Numbered from the stretch's first letter, positions 7,340 to 16,434 are shown. The stretch: 46,013 nt of DNA from an uncultured Ruegeria sp. (GCF_947497005.1 NZ_CANMFF010000027.1:1-46013), one strand, 5' to 3'. Notes: generated from the sequence alone by a model not told the origin. Numbers and translations are program-made.

Positions 7340-9286
7340 ATGGGGGCATTAGGCATGTATTCCGCTCAGAATTCTCGTGGGCTTCTATTCTCGACTTCTG
7401 CGATCAGTTGCGTTGCTGTAACTTGCATTGCAGGCATAATAGCACATTCGGCTATGGCGCAGGATGCGCCCAATGTTGCGCCAGATCGGGCTGAATATTC
7501 ACCATACCCGGAACAGAGTTTTCCCAATCAGGTCTTCTTTGGCGACACCCACCTGCACACGTCCTATTCTTGGGATGCCGGGCTGGTTTTTAACAAACTG
7601 TCGCCCGCGGACGCCTATAAGTTCGCCAAGGGCGAAACGGTGGTTGCGTCCACCGGGATTCCCGCCAGATTGCAGAAACCACTCGACTGGTTGGTGGTAT
7701 CCGATCATTCCGACGGTCTTGGCATCGCGCCGCTGCTGACACGCGCTGATCCGACATTGTTGGAAGACCCCCTGGGCGCAGAACTTTACGAACTGGTCAG
7801 TCAGAAGACGATTGAGAGCACCCAGGCTGCGTACAACCTTTGGCTCGGCCGCGCGTATGAAGGCACGAACCATCTGGCTTCGGATCAAAATGTGCCCAAG
7901 GTTCCGTGGGAAGAGATCATCGATGCCGCTGAAGAGGCCTACGTACCCGGTCATTTTACCGCCTTCATCGGATATGAATGGAGTTCGGCCCCGGACGGCA
8001 ACAACCTGCACCGAGTAGTTGTCTATCGGGACGGCAAGGAAGAGGCCAACACCCGTATCCCGCTGTCCAATGAGCTCAGCAATGATCCCGAGGCGCTGTG
8101 GGACTGGATGGAGGAATACCAGTCGGAAACCGGTGGCCAGCTTCTGGCCATCCCACATAATGGAAACCTGTCCAACGGGTTGATGTTCGACGATAAACGG
8201 TTCTCTGGAGAGCCCCTGTCTGCCGGATATGCCGAGCGTCGGCAGCGTCTGGAGCCTCTTTATGAAGTAACTCAAATGAAAGGGGACGGAGAAACCCACC
8301 CAGCCTTGTCCCCTGATGACGCCTTCGCTGATTTCGAAACATGGGACAAAGGCAGTTTCGGAACCGAAGTCAAAACACCGGAAATGCTGCCCCGCGAATA
8401 TGCGCGCTCCGCCTATCGTTTGGGTCTCCAACATCAGGCCGCGCTTGGCGCGAACCCGTTTAAGTTTGGGATGATCGGGTCCACGGATGCGCACACGTCT
8501 CTGCCCACTTCGCGGGAAGAGAACTTCTTTGGCAAGATCACGGCTCTTGAGCCTTCGGCCCATGAGATGCGGTTTAACGAGGCCATCACCGGCCGGCTTG
8601 GCGATGAGGCCAACCAGATCAAAGCATGGGAAACCTCTGCCTCGGGCCTCGCCGCTGTCTGGGCTCGTGAAAACACGCGCGAGGCCATCTTTGACGCGAT
8701 GATGCGGCGTGAAGTCTTTGCGACCACCGGAACACGCATGCGGGTCCGGGTCTTTGCGGGATACGATTTTGAAGAGTCCGACCTGCAGCGTTCCGATTTC
8801 GATGTTCACGGCTATGAAAACGGAGTTCCGATGGGTGCGGATTTAGTCGCCTCGGGCGATGATCGTGCGCCGCGTTTTTTGGTGCGGGCCCTGCGTGATC
8901 CAGATGGGGCTAATCTGGACCGCATCCAGATCGTCAAAGGTTGGATGAATGCTGACGGCACAACCACCGAGCGGGTGTTCGACATTGCCTGCGGCGGGCG
9001 CGAGTTGGTTGACGGGGACTGCGATGGTCCTGTCGGTGATACGGTGGATCAGGAAACAGCCACCTGGACCAACGATATCGGTCAGGCCATTCTTGCAGGC
9101 TTCTGGGAAGACCCGGATTTCGATCTCGCGCAATCGGCGTTCTATTACGTTCGCGTGCTTGAGATTCCATCGCCGCGCTGGACGACCTTTGACGCCAAGT
9201 TCTTTGGGACCGAACTGCCCGAGGGTGCTCCGGTTTCGATCCAGGAACGCGCCTACACTTCGCCCATCTGGTACACGCCATCCTGA
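7340..9286 (+). CDS. DUF3604 domain protein, secreted (first of a tandem pair)
   Basis: A 648-residue protein with a signal peptide ending near AHSAMA/QD (residues 40-41), then a DUF3604 domain over nearly the whole length. PHP-like metal-ligand candidates are visible: D69, H71 and H73 in FGDTHLHTSYS, D122/H123 in SDHSDGLG, H273 in IPHNGN, H320 in GETHP, and D383/H385 in GSTDAHTS. DUF3604 proteins are thought to be metal-dependent hydrolases of the PHP type; no substrate is settled to my knowledge. An ATG at 7355 is an alternative start with a better-placed G-rich site upstream. It leads a same-strand run of seven genes ending at 15187. Secretion places its action in the periplasm or outside the cell. 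Confidence 0.88.
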   Translation: MGALGMYSAQNSRGLLFSTSAISCVAVTCIAGIIAHSAMAQDAPNVAPDRAEYSPYPEQSFPNQVFFGDTHLHTSYSWDAGLVFNKLSPADAYKFAKGETVVASTGIPARLQKPLDWLVVSDHSDGLGIAPLLTRADPTLLEDPLGAELYELVSQKTIESTQAAYNLWLGRAYEGTNHLASDQNVPKVPWEEIIDAAEEAYVPGHFTAFIGYEWSSAPDGNNLHRVVVYRDGKEEANTRIPLSNELSNDPEALWDWMEEYQSETGGQLLAIPHNGNLSNGLMFDDKRFSGEPLSAGYAERRQRLEPLYEVTQMKGDGETHPALSPDDAFADFETWDKGSFGTEVKTPEMLPREYARSAYRLGLQHQAALGANPFKFGMIGSTDAHTSLPTSREENFFGKITALEPSAHEMRFNEAITGRLGDEANQIKAWETSASGLAAVWARENTREAIFDAMMRREVFATTGTRMRVRVFAGYDFEESDLQRSDFDVHGYENGVPMGADLVASGDDRAPRFLVRALRDPDGANLDRIQIVKGWMNADGTTTERVFDIACGGRELVDGDCDGPVGDTVDQETATWTNDIGQAILAGFWEDPDFDLAQSAFYYVRVLEIPSPRWTTFDAKFFGTELPEGAPVSIQERAYTSPIWYTPS

Positions 9287-9296
9287 GGAATTTACC

Positions 9297-11177
9297 ATGT
9301 ATTTGAAAGCACTAACTATATCTGCCATGGCGGTCTGCTCAGCAGCCATCGCGCAGGATGCGCCGCCGTGGAATCCGGGCGACCGTGAGTATTCACCTTA
9401 TCCTCAACAGGATTTTCCCAATCAGGTGCTGTTTGGCGATACCCATCTGCACACCTCTTATTCGCCGGATGCGGGCATGATCGGAAACAACCTGGGTCCC
9501 GCCGAGGCGTTCAAATTCGCCAAAGGAGAAGAGGTGGTTTCTTCGATGGGTGTACCTGTGCGTCTCGTGCGCCCGTTGGACTGGCTTGTGATTTCGGACC
9601 ACGCTGAGGGGCTTGGCGTAGCACCGATGCTGAAACGAGACGACCCTGCTGTTCTGGATACCGAATTTGGTCGGACTTTGCATGGGTATGTCCAGGATGG
9701 ATCTGCCGAGGCCGCCGGAGAAGCATGGAACCTTTGGGCCGGGTCCCGGTTCGAAGGCAAGAATCCATATTCGAACAACCCTGAATTTTCCCGAGGGCCT
9801 TGGGAAGAAACCATTGATGCGGCCGATGCCGCAAATGAGCCGGGACTTTTTTCTGCGATCATTGGGTTCGAATGGTCATCGACACCAAACGGCAACAATA
9901 TGCACCGCGTGGTTGTCTACAGAGATGGCAAGGATGTCGCTAACAGCCGCGTTCCGCTTTCGTCAGACTCAGGAGTAAACCCTGAAGCTCTGTGGGACTG
10001 GATGGAGGCTCTGGAGGTGGAAACCGGTGGGCGGGTTTTGGCAATTCCGCACAACGGCAATCTTTCTAACGGGCTGATGTTCGATGACACCCGGTATGAC
10101 TCGGATGAACCCATCGACAAAGCCTATGCCGAGCGTCGGGCGCGATGGGAACCGTTGTACGAAGTAACCCAGATGAAGGGGGATGGCGAAGCGCATCCAA
10201 TGCTTTCACCAGATGATCCATTTGCTGATTTTGAAACTTGGGATACGGCCAACTTTGGAGCTGATGCCAAAACGCCCGAGATGTTGCCGAATGAGTATGT
10301 ACGTCCGGCGTTGCGACGCGGTTTGGCTTATGAAGCGCAGTTGGGTGCGAACCCATTCAAATTCGGCATGATTGGATCAACTGACTCACATACCTCACTG
10401 CCGACAACGCGCGAAGACAATTTTTTTGGCAAAGTGGCCCAGCTTGAACCAACAGCTGACCCGGTCCGTTTTGAAGAGACCATCGCCGGAAGACTGGGCG
10501 CTCCTGAAAACGCAATTAAGGCCTGGCAAACCTCAGCGTCTGGGTTGGCCGCCGTATGGGCGCGCGAGAATACGCGCGAAGCCATATTTGATGCGATGCA
10601 GCGCAAAGAAGTCTATGCAACTTCGGGCACGCGCATCCGCGTACGTGTATTTGCAGGTTACGATTTTGAAGAATCTGACCTCCCTCGGTCAGACTTCGCG
10701 GTGCACGGCTACGCCAATGGCGTACCTATGGGGGGTGATCTGGGAAAGAGTGAAAGTCGTGCGCCGCGATTCCTTGTGCGGGCCTTGCGTGACCCGGACG
10801 GGGCCAATCTAGACCGTGTTCAGATCATCAAGGGTTGGCTAAACGCAGATGGGACCACATCCGAGAAAGTCTATGACGTCTCTTGCGGAGGCCGCGAAGT
10901 GATTGAAGGCATCTGCGACGATTTGGTCGGCAACACCGTCAATGCCAGAGAAGCCACTTATACCAACGATATCGGTCAGGCCATCTTGGGTGGTTATTGG
11001 GAAGACCCGGATTTCGATCCTGAGCAAAGTGCGTTCTACTATGTTCGGGTTCTGGAAATTCCAACCCCGCGCTGGACAACCTATGACCGCAAGTTCTTTG
11101 GCGTCGAACTCCCAGAAGGTGCGCCCGAGTCAATTCAGGATCGGGCCTATACATCGCCCATCTGGTACACGCCGTGA
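9297..11177 (+). CDS. DUF3604 domain protein, secreted (second of a tandem pair)
   Basis: A 626-residue paralogue of the preceding protein, clearly alike over its length (about two thirds identical by eye), with the same metal-ligand motifs (FGDTHLHTSYS, SDHAEGLG, IPHNGN, GEAHP, GSTDSHTS). The signal peptide ends at AAIA/QD. The open frame extends back to 8949 inside the first gene, but the ATG at 9297 follows a GAGGA site, gives a proper signal peptide and lies 10 bases after the upstream stop, so it is the real start. Tandem duplication with retained motifs suggests two related activities or substrates, not decay. The two genes are surely in one transcript. Confidence 0.9.
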   Translation: MYLKALTISAMAVCSAAIAQDAPPWNPGDREYSPYPQQDFPNQVLFGDTHLHTSYSPDAGMIGNNLGPAEAFKFAKGEEVVSSMGVPVRLVRPLDWLVISDHAEGLGVAPMLKRDDPAVLDTEFGRTLHGYVQDGSAEAAGEAWNLWAGSRFEGKNPYSNNPEFSRGPWEETIDAADAANEPGLFSAIIGFEWSSTPNGNNMHRVVVYRDGKDVANSRVPLSSDSGVNPEALWDWMEALEVETGGRVLAIPHNGNLSNGLMFDDTRYDSDEPIDKAYAERRARWEPLYEVTQMKGDGEAHPMLSPDDPFADFETWDTANFGADAKTPEMLPNEYVRPALRRGLAYEAQLGANPFKFGMIGSTDSHTSLPTTREDNFFGKVAQLEPTADPVRFEETIAGRLGAPENAIKAWQTSASGLAAVWARENTREAIFDAMQRKEVYATSGTRIRVRVFAGYDFEESDLPRSDFAVHGYANGVPMGGDLGKSESRAPRFLVRALRDPDGANLDRVQIIKGWLNADGTTSEKVYDVSCGGREVIEGICDDLVGNTVNAREATYTNDIGQAILGGYWEDPDFDPEQSAFYYVRVLEIPTPRWTTYDRKFFGVELPEGAPESIQDRAYTSPIWYTP

Positions 11178-11232
11178 TCCGACAGAGCAAACAGCGCGGC
11201 AAACGCGTCAAGAAGTTAGAACGAGGTGACAA

Positions 11233-12234
11233 ATGAAGATATTTTTGCGCGAGATGTGCTCAGCGATGGGTGCTACGGCCATTGCTGCGCTTATAGTTCT
11301 GCCGGTAAAACCAGCGGTTGCGGTTGAAGGAGGGTTGGGCGCCTATTTTCTGGGAACCAGAGATACGTTTGCCGGTTTCGTGCCCGAGCCAGGAACTTAC
11401 ACAAGCCTTACATTCGACCATCTGGACGGCAGCGTGGACGGCGTTTCGCTTGCAGGGCTTCCGATTGCAGCAGACGCAGACCTCGAGCTCAATCTCTGGC
11501 GACTGGGTGTAACTCAGGTTTTCGACGCGCAGCTATTTGGCGGGACCCCTGCCATAAACCTCACTGTTCCATTTCCTGTTGCTGAACTCACGTTCACAGC
11601 GATCCGCCCTCCTCTGCAGGGCGCTATGATCGACGACACGCTCTCCAGCTTCGGGGACATCAGCCTGACCGGTTTGGTGGGTTGGCATCGCGGTAATCTG
11701 CATTACAGTACGGGCCTGACCGTTTATGCCCCGACTGGCGAATACAATACCGCATCTATTAACATTCAGCAGCGCAGCGTCCAAGTATTGAATGCAGGCA
11801 AGAATGTCTGGTCTTTCCAGCCCTTCATTGCCGCGACCTGGTTCGTTCCGGAACGTGGTTTTGAGGTTTCAGGCGCGGCCAGCCTGTTGTTCAGCGAAGA
11901 AAACGATGCGACCGATTATCAGACTGCTCCTGCATTTCAATTAGAAGGAGCCGTTGTGCAACGCTTCCGCTCGGGCTGGGGGGTTGGCCTTGCCGGGTAC
12001 ACTTACCATCAGCTTGAAGATGACAGTGGTGCAGGCGCCGAGCTCACCCGGATCGCCCTGGGGGCCAGCAGCCTGCGGGCTCAGGTCAGCGGTATTGGCC
12101 CGCTTGTCACCTATGATGGCGGAACTTTGCTGGGAGCCGACGCCTCCCTAAAGCTCAAATATACGCATGAGTTTGCAGCAAAACGGCGGTTCGAAAGCGA
12201 TATCCTGACGGCCGTGATCTCTCTGTCTTTCTGA
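11233..12234 (+). CDS. Outer-membrane barrel protein, SphA / phenol-MetA-degradation family
   Basis: A 333-residue protein with a signal peptide ending near KPAVAVEGG, followed by alternating beta strands and a C-terminus ending in SLSF, whose final phenylalanine is typical of outer-membrane barrels. The start EGGLGAYFLGTRDTFAGFVPEPGTY is characteristic of the SphA/MetA-pathway porin-like family (PF13557), often annotated as transporter and found near aromatic or lipid catabolism genes. It is 55 bases after the second DUF3604 gene and 13 bases before another barrel gene. In context it probably lets the DUF3604 substrate or product cross the outer membrane. Family assignment is fairly sure; the cargo is unknown. 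Confidence 0.8.
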   Translation: MKIFLREMCSAMGATAIAALIVLPVKPAVAVEGGLGAYFLGTRDTFAGFVPEPGTYTSLTFDHLDGSVDGVSLAGLPIAADADLELNLWRLGVTQVFDAQLFGGTPAINLTVPFPVAELTFTAIRPPLQGAMIDDTLSSFGDISLTGLVGWHRGNLHYSTGLTVYAPTGEYNTASINIQQRSVQVLNAGKNVWSFQPFIAATWFVPERGFEVSGAASLLFSEENDATDYQTAPAFQLEGAVVQRFRSGWGVGLAGYTYHQLEDDSGAGAELTRIALGASSLRAQVSGIGPLVTYDGGTLLGADASLKLKYTHEFAAKRRFESDILTAVISLSF

Positions 12235-12247
12235 AATTGAAATCACG

Positions 12248-13036
12248 GTGTTAAACGTGTCAAAGAAAATTTACCTGTCGTGTTTGGTGGCTGTTCTTTT
12301 GGTCCCTTCAGGTGTTCAGGCGCAGGACAATTCGGAATCGCTGCAATCGGCTGCCAATGACCCGACTGCTTCGATCATGTCATTCCAGCTTCAGGGATTT
12401 CATTCGTTCAATCTGCACAACTCGCCCGAAGACAGCAGTCTGTTGCAATTTCGCGCCGCGATCCCGTTCACGCTGGGACAAACCAACCACATTGCGCGGC
12501 TTACGCTGCCTTATGTGACGGACAGTGCCACCGGGCAGTCGGGACTGAGTGACACCACACTGTTTGACCTTGTGACGTTTGATCGACAATGGGGTCGTCT
12601 CGGTGTGGGTGCCGTAGCCCTGTTACCAACAGGTGAGGACGGGCTGAGTGCGGAGAAATGGGCACTGGGTCCAGCGGCCGGTTTTGCAAAGCAGGAAAAG
12701 TGGGGGCTTTGGGGCCTATTCAACCAGAACTTGTTCACTTTTGCCGGGGATGACGACCGGCCCGATGTCAACTTGTCTACGGCCCAGCCTGTCTTCAACT
12801 ACAACCTCGGCAATGGTTGGTCGGCAGGGACATCCGAAATGGTTTTTGTCTACGACTGGGAGACCAGCGATTTCAGCAGTCTGCCGCTGGGGGTCAAGGT
12901 GTCCAAGTTGGTCCGCGGCAACGGATTACCGTGGCAGTGGTCCTTGTCCTACGAGCACAATTTTTACGATGACGTGGTTTCGGCGGCCGACACGGTGAGC
13001 TTTACGCTGAAATTGTTGGTGCCCAAGGGCGGTTAA
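12248..13036 (+). CDS. Putative outer-membrane barrel protein (transporter-like), GTG start
   Basis: A 262-residue protein with signal peptide (LVAVLLVPSGVQAQ, cleavage near residues 25-26) and repeated amphipathic strands such as FQLQGFHSFNLH and AAIPFTLGQTNHIARLTLPYV. These resemble small MetA-pathway-like outer-membrane proteins, as in the preceding gene but shorter. No cytoplasmic-membrane helix is present besides the signal. The start is a GTG at 12248; a second in-frame GTG at 12257 is also possible, and no strong ribosome site is visible. The stop is 4 bases before the parvulin-like gene, so co-translation is likely. I place it in the outer membrane by strand pattern, not by a specific motif. 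Confidence 0.7.
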   Translation: MLNVSKKIYLSCLVAVLLVPSGVQAQDNSESLQSAANDPTASIMSFQLQGFHSFNLHNSPEDSSLLQFRAAIPFTLGQTNHIARLTLPYVTDSATGQSGLSDTTLFDLVTFDRQWGRLGVGAVALLPTGEDGLSAEKWALGPAAGFAKQEKWGLWGLFNQNLFTFAGDDDRPDVNLSTAQPVFNYNLGNGWSAGTSEMVFVYDWETSDFSSLPLGVKVSKLVRGNGLPWQWSLSYEHNFYDDVVSAADTVSFTLKLLVPKGG

Positions 13037-13040
13037 GGAA

Positions 13041-13970
13041 ATGGGCGAAGAGCTGATGAATGTGAGCTGGCGAACGACAGATCCTCCACAAATGATGGAA
13101 TCTTCGACACGCAAAAAGAGCCTGTTCCGCCGGATTGTCACGGAACCCTTTGTCCTTTTTGCGCTTCTCAGCATAGCGATCTTTAGCTGGTTCAAACTTG
13201 TCCAACCAGACGAGTGGTCCATTGATCCTGACGCGCGGGTTATCATCATCGATCAAAGGCAGGTCGATGTTCTGGCTGGTCAGTTCGAAGACACGTGGCG
13301 GCGCCCTCCGACAGCTGACGAGTTGGGAAAGCTGAAAGAGGATTGGCTGAACCGCGAAGTGCTGGTGCGCGAAGCGTTAGCGCTGGGGTTGGATGGTAAT
13401 GATGAGATCATTCGCAACCGCCTGGTACAGAAGATGAACTTTCTTCTGACCTCGGAGGCAGGCGCGGCCCGACCTGAAGATGAGGTGCTGCAAACTTACC
13501 TGTCCGACAATGCCGAGACATTCACGACCCCCGCGCAGCTTGCAGTCAGCCTTGTTTATCTCGGGCAATACCCCAGCGACAGGTTTATCGACCAGACGCA
13601 GGCTCGTTTGGCTGCAGGGGAAGATCACCGCCAGTTGGGTCAGGCGTCACTGCTTCCGACAGGATTTGATCTGAGCATCCGAGCTTCGGTTGATGGAAAC
13701 TTCGGAACGGGTTTCTTCGACCAGTTGCACCCCCTGCCACTGGGTGAATGGAGCGGTCCTGTTCAGTCTTCCTTCGGGCTTCACATGGTTCGGCTCGACA
13801 ACAGGTGGGACGCCGTCTTGCCGCCGTTTGGCGCGATCCGAGATCGCGTTTTGGCTGCTTGGCGCGAAAAGCACGCTGAACGGGCGACAGAGACTTTTTT
13901 AGAAAATCTGCGATCCACCTATGTGATCCAAGACCTCGGAGAAGCTGGCCTGTCTGCGGGTGAGTCATGA
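13041..13970 (+). CDS. Membrane-anchored peptidyl-prolyl isomerase-like protein (parvulin/PpiC type)
   Basis: A 309-residue protein with one N-terminal membrane helix (about residues 36-52, PFVLFALLSIAIFSWF) and no obvious cleavage site, so the rest faces the periplasm. A SurA/PpiD-like chaperone helical region follows (DELGKLKEDWLNREVLVREAL). Then comes a PpiC-type segment ending in GPVQSSFGLHMVRLDNR, a typical rotamase-domain signature. Such proteins help outer-membrane and secreted proteins fold. It sits directly after two barrel genes and two secreted enzymes, so a dedicated folding role is plausible. Its stop overlaps the HupE-like start by 4 bases (ATGA). The ATG at 13041 is very close to AAGGA; 13056 is an alternative start. 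Confidence 0.82.
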   Translation: MGEELMNVSWRTTDPPQMMESSTRKKSLFRRIVTEPFVLFALLSIAIFSWFKLVQPDEWSIDPDARVIIIDQRQVDVLAGQFEDTWRRPPTADELGKLKEDWLNREVLVREALALGLDGNDEIIRNRLVQKMNFLLTSEAGAARPEDEVLQTYLSDNAETFTTPAQLAVSLVYLGQYPSDRFIDQTQARLAAGEDHRQLGQASLLPTGFDLSIRASVDGNFGTGFFDQLHPLPLGEWSGPVQSSFGLHMVRLDNRWDAVLPPFGAIRDRVLAAWREKHAERATETFLENLRSTYVIQDLGEAGLSAGES

Positions 13971-14977
13971 AGCGTCTTCTGCTCTTGATTGCGATGATGG
14001 CGGGGCTGCTGGTGCCCGCCTTTGTGCAAGCCCATGCATTGGAGCCCGGCTATCTGGAAATCTCGCAGGAGACCGAAAGCGATTGGTACGTCTTCTGGCG
14101 CAAGCCCGATGTTCGGGGGGCACCGATGGATATCGACGTCGCGCTGCCCCAGAGCTGCTCATCGCCCGCATTCGATGCTCCGGTTTTTGACGGCCGCGCC
14201 TGGACGCAGGTCTGGCGTGTGACCTGCGCCGAAGACCTGCGCGGTCATACGATCCAGATTGACAGGCTGGACACACAACGAACGGACGTCTTGCTACGGG
14301 TGGGATATCTGGACACAGTGAACATGGCCACCTTCCGCCTGACGCCTGATGCGCCTGCCGTCACGTTGCCTGCGCAACAGGGGCTGGTGCAGACGCTGTG
14401 GCAATACGGCGTGTTGGGGTTTGAACATATCCTTGAAGGCTGGGATCACCTTCTGTTTGTATTTGCCCTGCTGGTGCTGATCCGCAACCTGCGCCAACTG
14501 ATCTGGGCCGTGACCGCATTTACCGTTGCGCATTCGATCACGCTGGGCTTGGCCACCTTTGGCGTGTTGAACGTACCGGGCCCGCCCGTTGAGGCTATAA
14601 TCGCGCTGTCGATCGTCTTTCTCGCGACCGAAGTGCTACGGTCGGAGGACAAACCAAAGACGCTGGCCAGCCGTTTCCCCTGGGTGATTTCCTTTGGGTT
14701 CGGCCTGCTGCACGGTCTGGGATTTGCTGGAGCGCTGGCCGAGATTGGTCTGCCTGAACAGGACATCCCAGCGGCTTTACTGGCCTTCAACCTCGGCGTT
14801 GAGGCAGGGCAACTGGCCTTCATCTTTGCGGTATTGGGCGTGTTCCTGACACTGAAAAAAACACTGCAAATTGTCTGGGGGTGGTCGGTAGCACAAGTGC
14901 CGTCGCGCCAATTCCTCGGATATCCCATCGGATGTGTCGCCGCGTTCTGGTTGGCCGAGCGGCTGGCCGGATTTTGA
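13967..14977 (+). CDS. HupE/UreJ-family membrane protein
   Basis: A 336-residue protein: signal peptide (cleavage near VQA/HAL, residues 22-23), a periplasmic beta-rich domain to about residue 138, then six or so membrane helices. The HupE/UreJ_2 signature GFEHILEGWDHLLFVFALLVL carries H154, D160 and H161; HSITLGLA and GLLHGLGFAGALAE follow. HupE and UreJ relatives are linked to nickel or cobalt uptake, but the long-N-domain version is usually annotated only as HupE/UreJ family. It overlaps the isomerase gene by 4 bases. A metal-transport role would fit metal-dependent DUF3604 enzymes upstream; this is inference. Confidence 0.87.
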   Translation: MKRLLLLIAMMAGLLVPAFVQAHALEPGYLEISQETESDWYVFWRKPDVRGAPMDIDVALPQSCSSPAFDAPVFDGRAWTQVWRVTCAEDLRGHTIQIDRLDTQRTDVLLRVGYLDTVNMATFRLTPDAPAVTLPAQQGLVQTLWQYGVLGFEHILEGWDHLLFVFALLVLIRNLRQLIWAVTAFTVAHSITLGLATFGVLNVPGPPVEAIIALSIVFLATEVLRSEDKPKTLASRFPWVISFGFGLLHGLGFAGALAEIGLPEQDIPAALLAFNLGVEAGQLAFIFAVLGVFLTLKKTLQIVWGWSVAQVPSRQFLGYPIGCVAAFWLAERLAGF

Positions 14978-15001
14978 ACAAAAAAGGAAGGAGAATGGAC
15001 A

Positions 15002-15187
15002 ATGATGAAAGCACTTGGAGGCATGATGCTGCTCGCCATGGTCGCGCTGACCGGCTGCGACGTGGTGGACCCGGACTGCACACCGGAAAAGGCCGCGAAA
15101 CGTCAGGTCCAGCAGGCAACGATCGGTGTCAGCAACCGGTGCACTCCCGCTGAAACAGCACGCGATACCGCAGGTATCGACGGCTAA
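15002..15187 (+). CDS. Small lipoprotein, 61 residues
   Basis: The start MMKALGGMMLLAMVALTGC contains a lipobox LTGC with the lipidated cysteine at residue 19. The mature chain is about 43 residues with two more cysteines (PDCTPEK and NRCTPAE), which may form a disulphide. A strong GGAAGGAG site lies about 8 bases upstream. It is the last gene of the DUF3604 run, 24 bases after the HupE-like gene. The function is unknown; a small envelope accessory subunit is the most natural guess. Confidence 0.75.
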   Translation: MMKALGGMMLLAMVALTGCDVVDPDCTPEKAAKRQVQQATIGVSNRCTPAETARDTAGIDG

Positions 15188-15298
15188 GAAATTCGGACCC
15201 TCCAAAGCTTTGATCAAAACGTGAGTGGTGGCGAAGTGACACCCGATATCGTCCATTAGGATCGGCGGTCACTGCTTCAGACTTTGGAACTCCGGATC

Positions 15299-15332
15299 GG
15301 TTCCCCGTTCAAACCTCGTAGATCGGGGAGCC
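15299..15332. other. Hairpin-forming inverted repeat downstream of the DUF3604 cluster
   Basis: GGTTCCCCG at 15299-15307 can pair with CGGGGAGCC at 15324-15332 with one G-T wobble and a 16-base loop. No T-run follows immediately, so it is not a classic intrinsic terminator, though it may mark the transcript end. Confidence 0.3.
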
Positions 15333-15374
15333 GTTAGAAGTTAGTTTTAAACTCCCGAATGGGTTGGCGGCCAC

Positions 15375-15929
15375 ATGCGCTGGAAAGGACGACGCACAAG
15401 CAAAAACATCGACGACCGACGCCACACGTCACGTGGGGTGTCTCGTGCCGGTATGGGCGGCGCCGGATTGATTGTGGTCCTGGTGATCGGCCTGTTTTTT
15501 GGTGTAGATATCACGCCGTTTCTGAGTGGCGGGGGTCAGGTTGCTCCTCCGCAAGCAAATGCGCCTGTTCAGATTAACGATGAAACAGAGGAGTTTGTGG
15601 CCGTCGTCCTTGCAGACACCGAAGTTATATGGGGCGAGGTATTCAGGGACTCGGGCATTCAATACACACCACCGGTACTGGTCCTGTTTGCAGGCAATGA
15701 CGAGGAAAAACTGGTGTTTGAGATTGCCGCCGATAGAGTGCCGTGCGTCGGAGTCGCGCCCATGCAGTGTCTGGTGATCAATGGCGATTTTTTCTATGAG
15801 AGCATAGTCGGATACAGACATATCGATGGACAGGCCGCGAAAATTTGCGTTTTGCGCACCAAGAGACCCGAGCCAATACCCGCCGATCTCGGAGCGTTCG
15901 TATTCACGCGCGTACCCTGCGAAGACTGA
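15375..15929 (+). CDS. Chimera: N-terminus of a neutral zinc metallopeptidase (YpfJ-like) joined to a DUF4377 domain
   Basis: A 184-residue protein. Residues 1-107 match the start of YpfJ/KPN_02809-type neutral zinc metallopeptidases: MRWKGRRTSKNIDDRR, a membrane helix GLIVVLVIGLFFGVDITPFL (31-50), and the beginning of the periplasmic domain (EFVAVVLADTEVIWGEVF, YTPPVLVLFAG). The peptidase catalytic HExxH region is absent. From about residue 115 the chain instead matches DUF4377: DRVPCVGVAPMQCLVI, then FFYESIVGYRHIDGQ. The frame is continuous with no stop at the junction. The product would be a membrane-anchored DUF4377 domain facing the periplasm, without protease activity. It could be a gene-conversion or deletion product, or a selected domain swap. 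Confidence 0.75.
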   Translation: MRWKGRRTSKNIDDRRHTSRGVSRAGMGGAGLIVVLVIGLFFGVDITPFLSGGGQVAPPQANAPVQINDETEEFVAVVLADTEVIWGEVFRDSGIQYTPPVLVLFAGNDEEKLVFEIAADRVPCVGVAPMQCLVINGDFFYESIVGYRHIDGQAAKICVLRTKRPEPIPADLGAFVFTRVPCED

Positions 15930-16203
15930 AGCTCCCATGGTAGCATTGGTCCTTCGCATCGCAACCAGTCGTGATCGATGGGCTGTACCACTTTCGGAAG
16001 TTCAGTTTGGCCATGAACGGTTCCAAGCTAACTACCATCCCAAAACTTGACGCTGCAATTGCCACCCGAAGACGGGTAGCACGCTGCGCTTCCAAAATCT
16101 CGCACCGCGAGAGCGAGGGTTTTCTGCCTCAACAATAGTGGCAAGAGACAAAGGCGGCTTCGTACCGAACTCCTGACCCTCAACTGCTTTGAGTTTCGCG
16201 TTT

Positions 16204-16274
16204 GCGGCGAATGGCGGCAATGCGGGCTGCGGCTGCAGCATCCTTTGACCAGGTTCAAGGTCGGCTCTGGGCCG
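16204..16274 (+). repeat. 71-bp dispersed repeat, copy 4
   Basis: A full-length copy starting GCGGCGAATGGCGG, with GCTGCGGCTGCAGC in the middle and GGGCCG at the end. It lies in the 505-base gap between convergent genes (15929 and 16435). A short stretch before it resembles the stretch before the copy at 45888. I see no gene in the gap. Confidence 0.75.
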
Positions 16275-16434
16275 ACCCTGTAACGCGTTGTTCACCAATC
16301 GTAGCAAATGTTGCAGCTGATCTATTGGTGGCAGAGGGTTCAGTATGATCGAAGTTGCATCTAATGGAAATGACGACCTTAAACGTTTGCATAGAAGGGT
16401 TATGCTCCAAGATGCGAGCGAGAAACCCGAATGC

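Noticed and set aside
7499..8809. Long minus-strand open frame of 436 codons opposite the first DUF3604 gene
   Set aside because: It is fully antisense to a gene with clear motifs; long antisense frames are usual in GC-rich coding DNA.
8949..9296. N-terminal extension of the second DUF3604 frame into the first gene
   Set aside because: It overlaps the first gene in another frame, while the ATG at 9297 has a ribosome site and a signal peptide.
16032..16307. Minus-strand open frame across the repeat at 16204
   Set aside because: Same reason: it reads through the repeat copy and a similar flank, without gene-like features.
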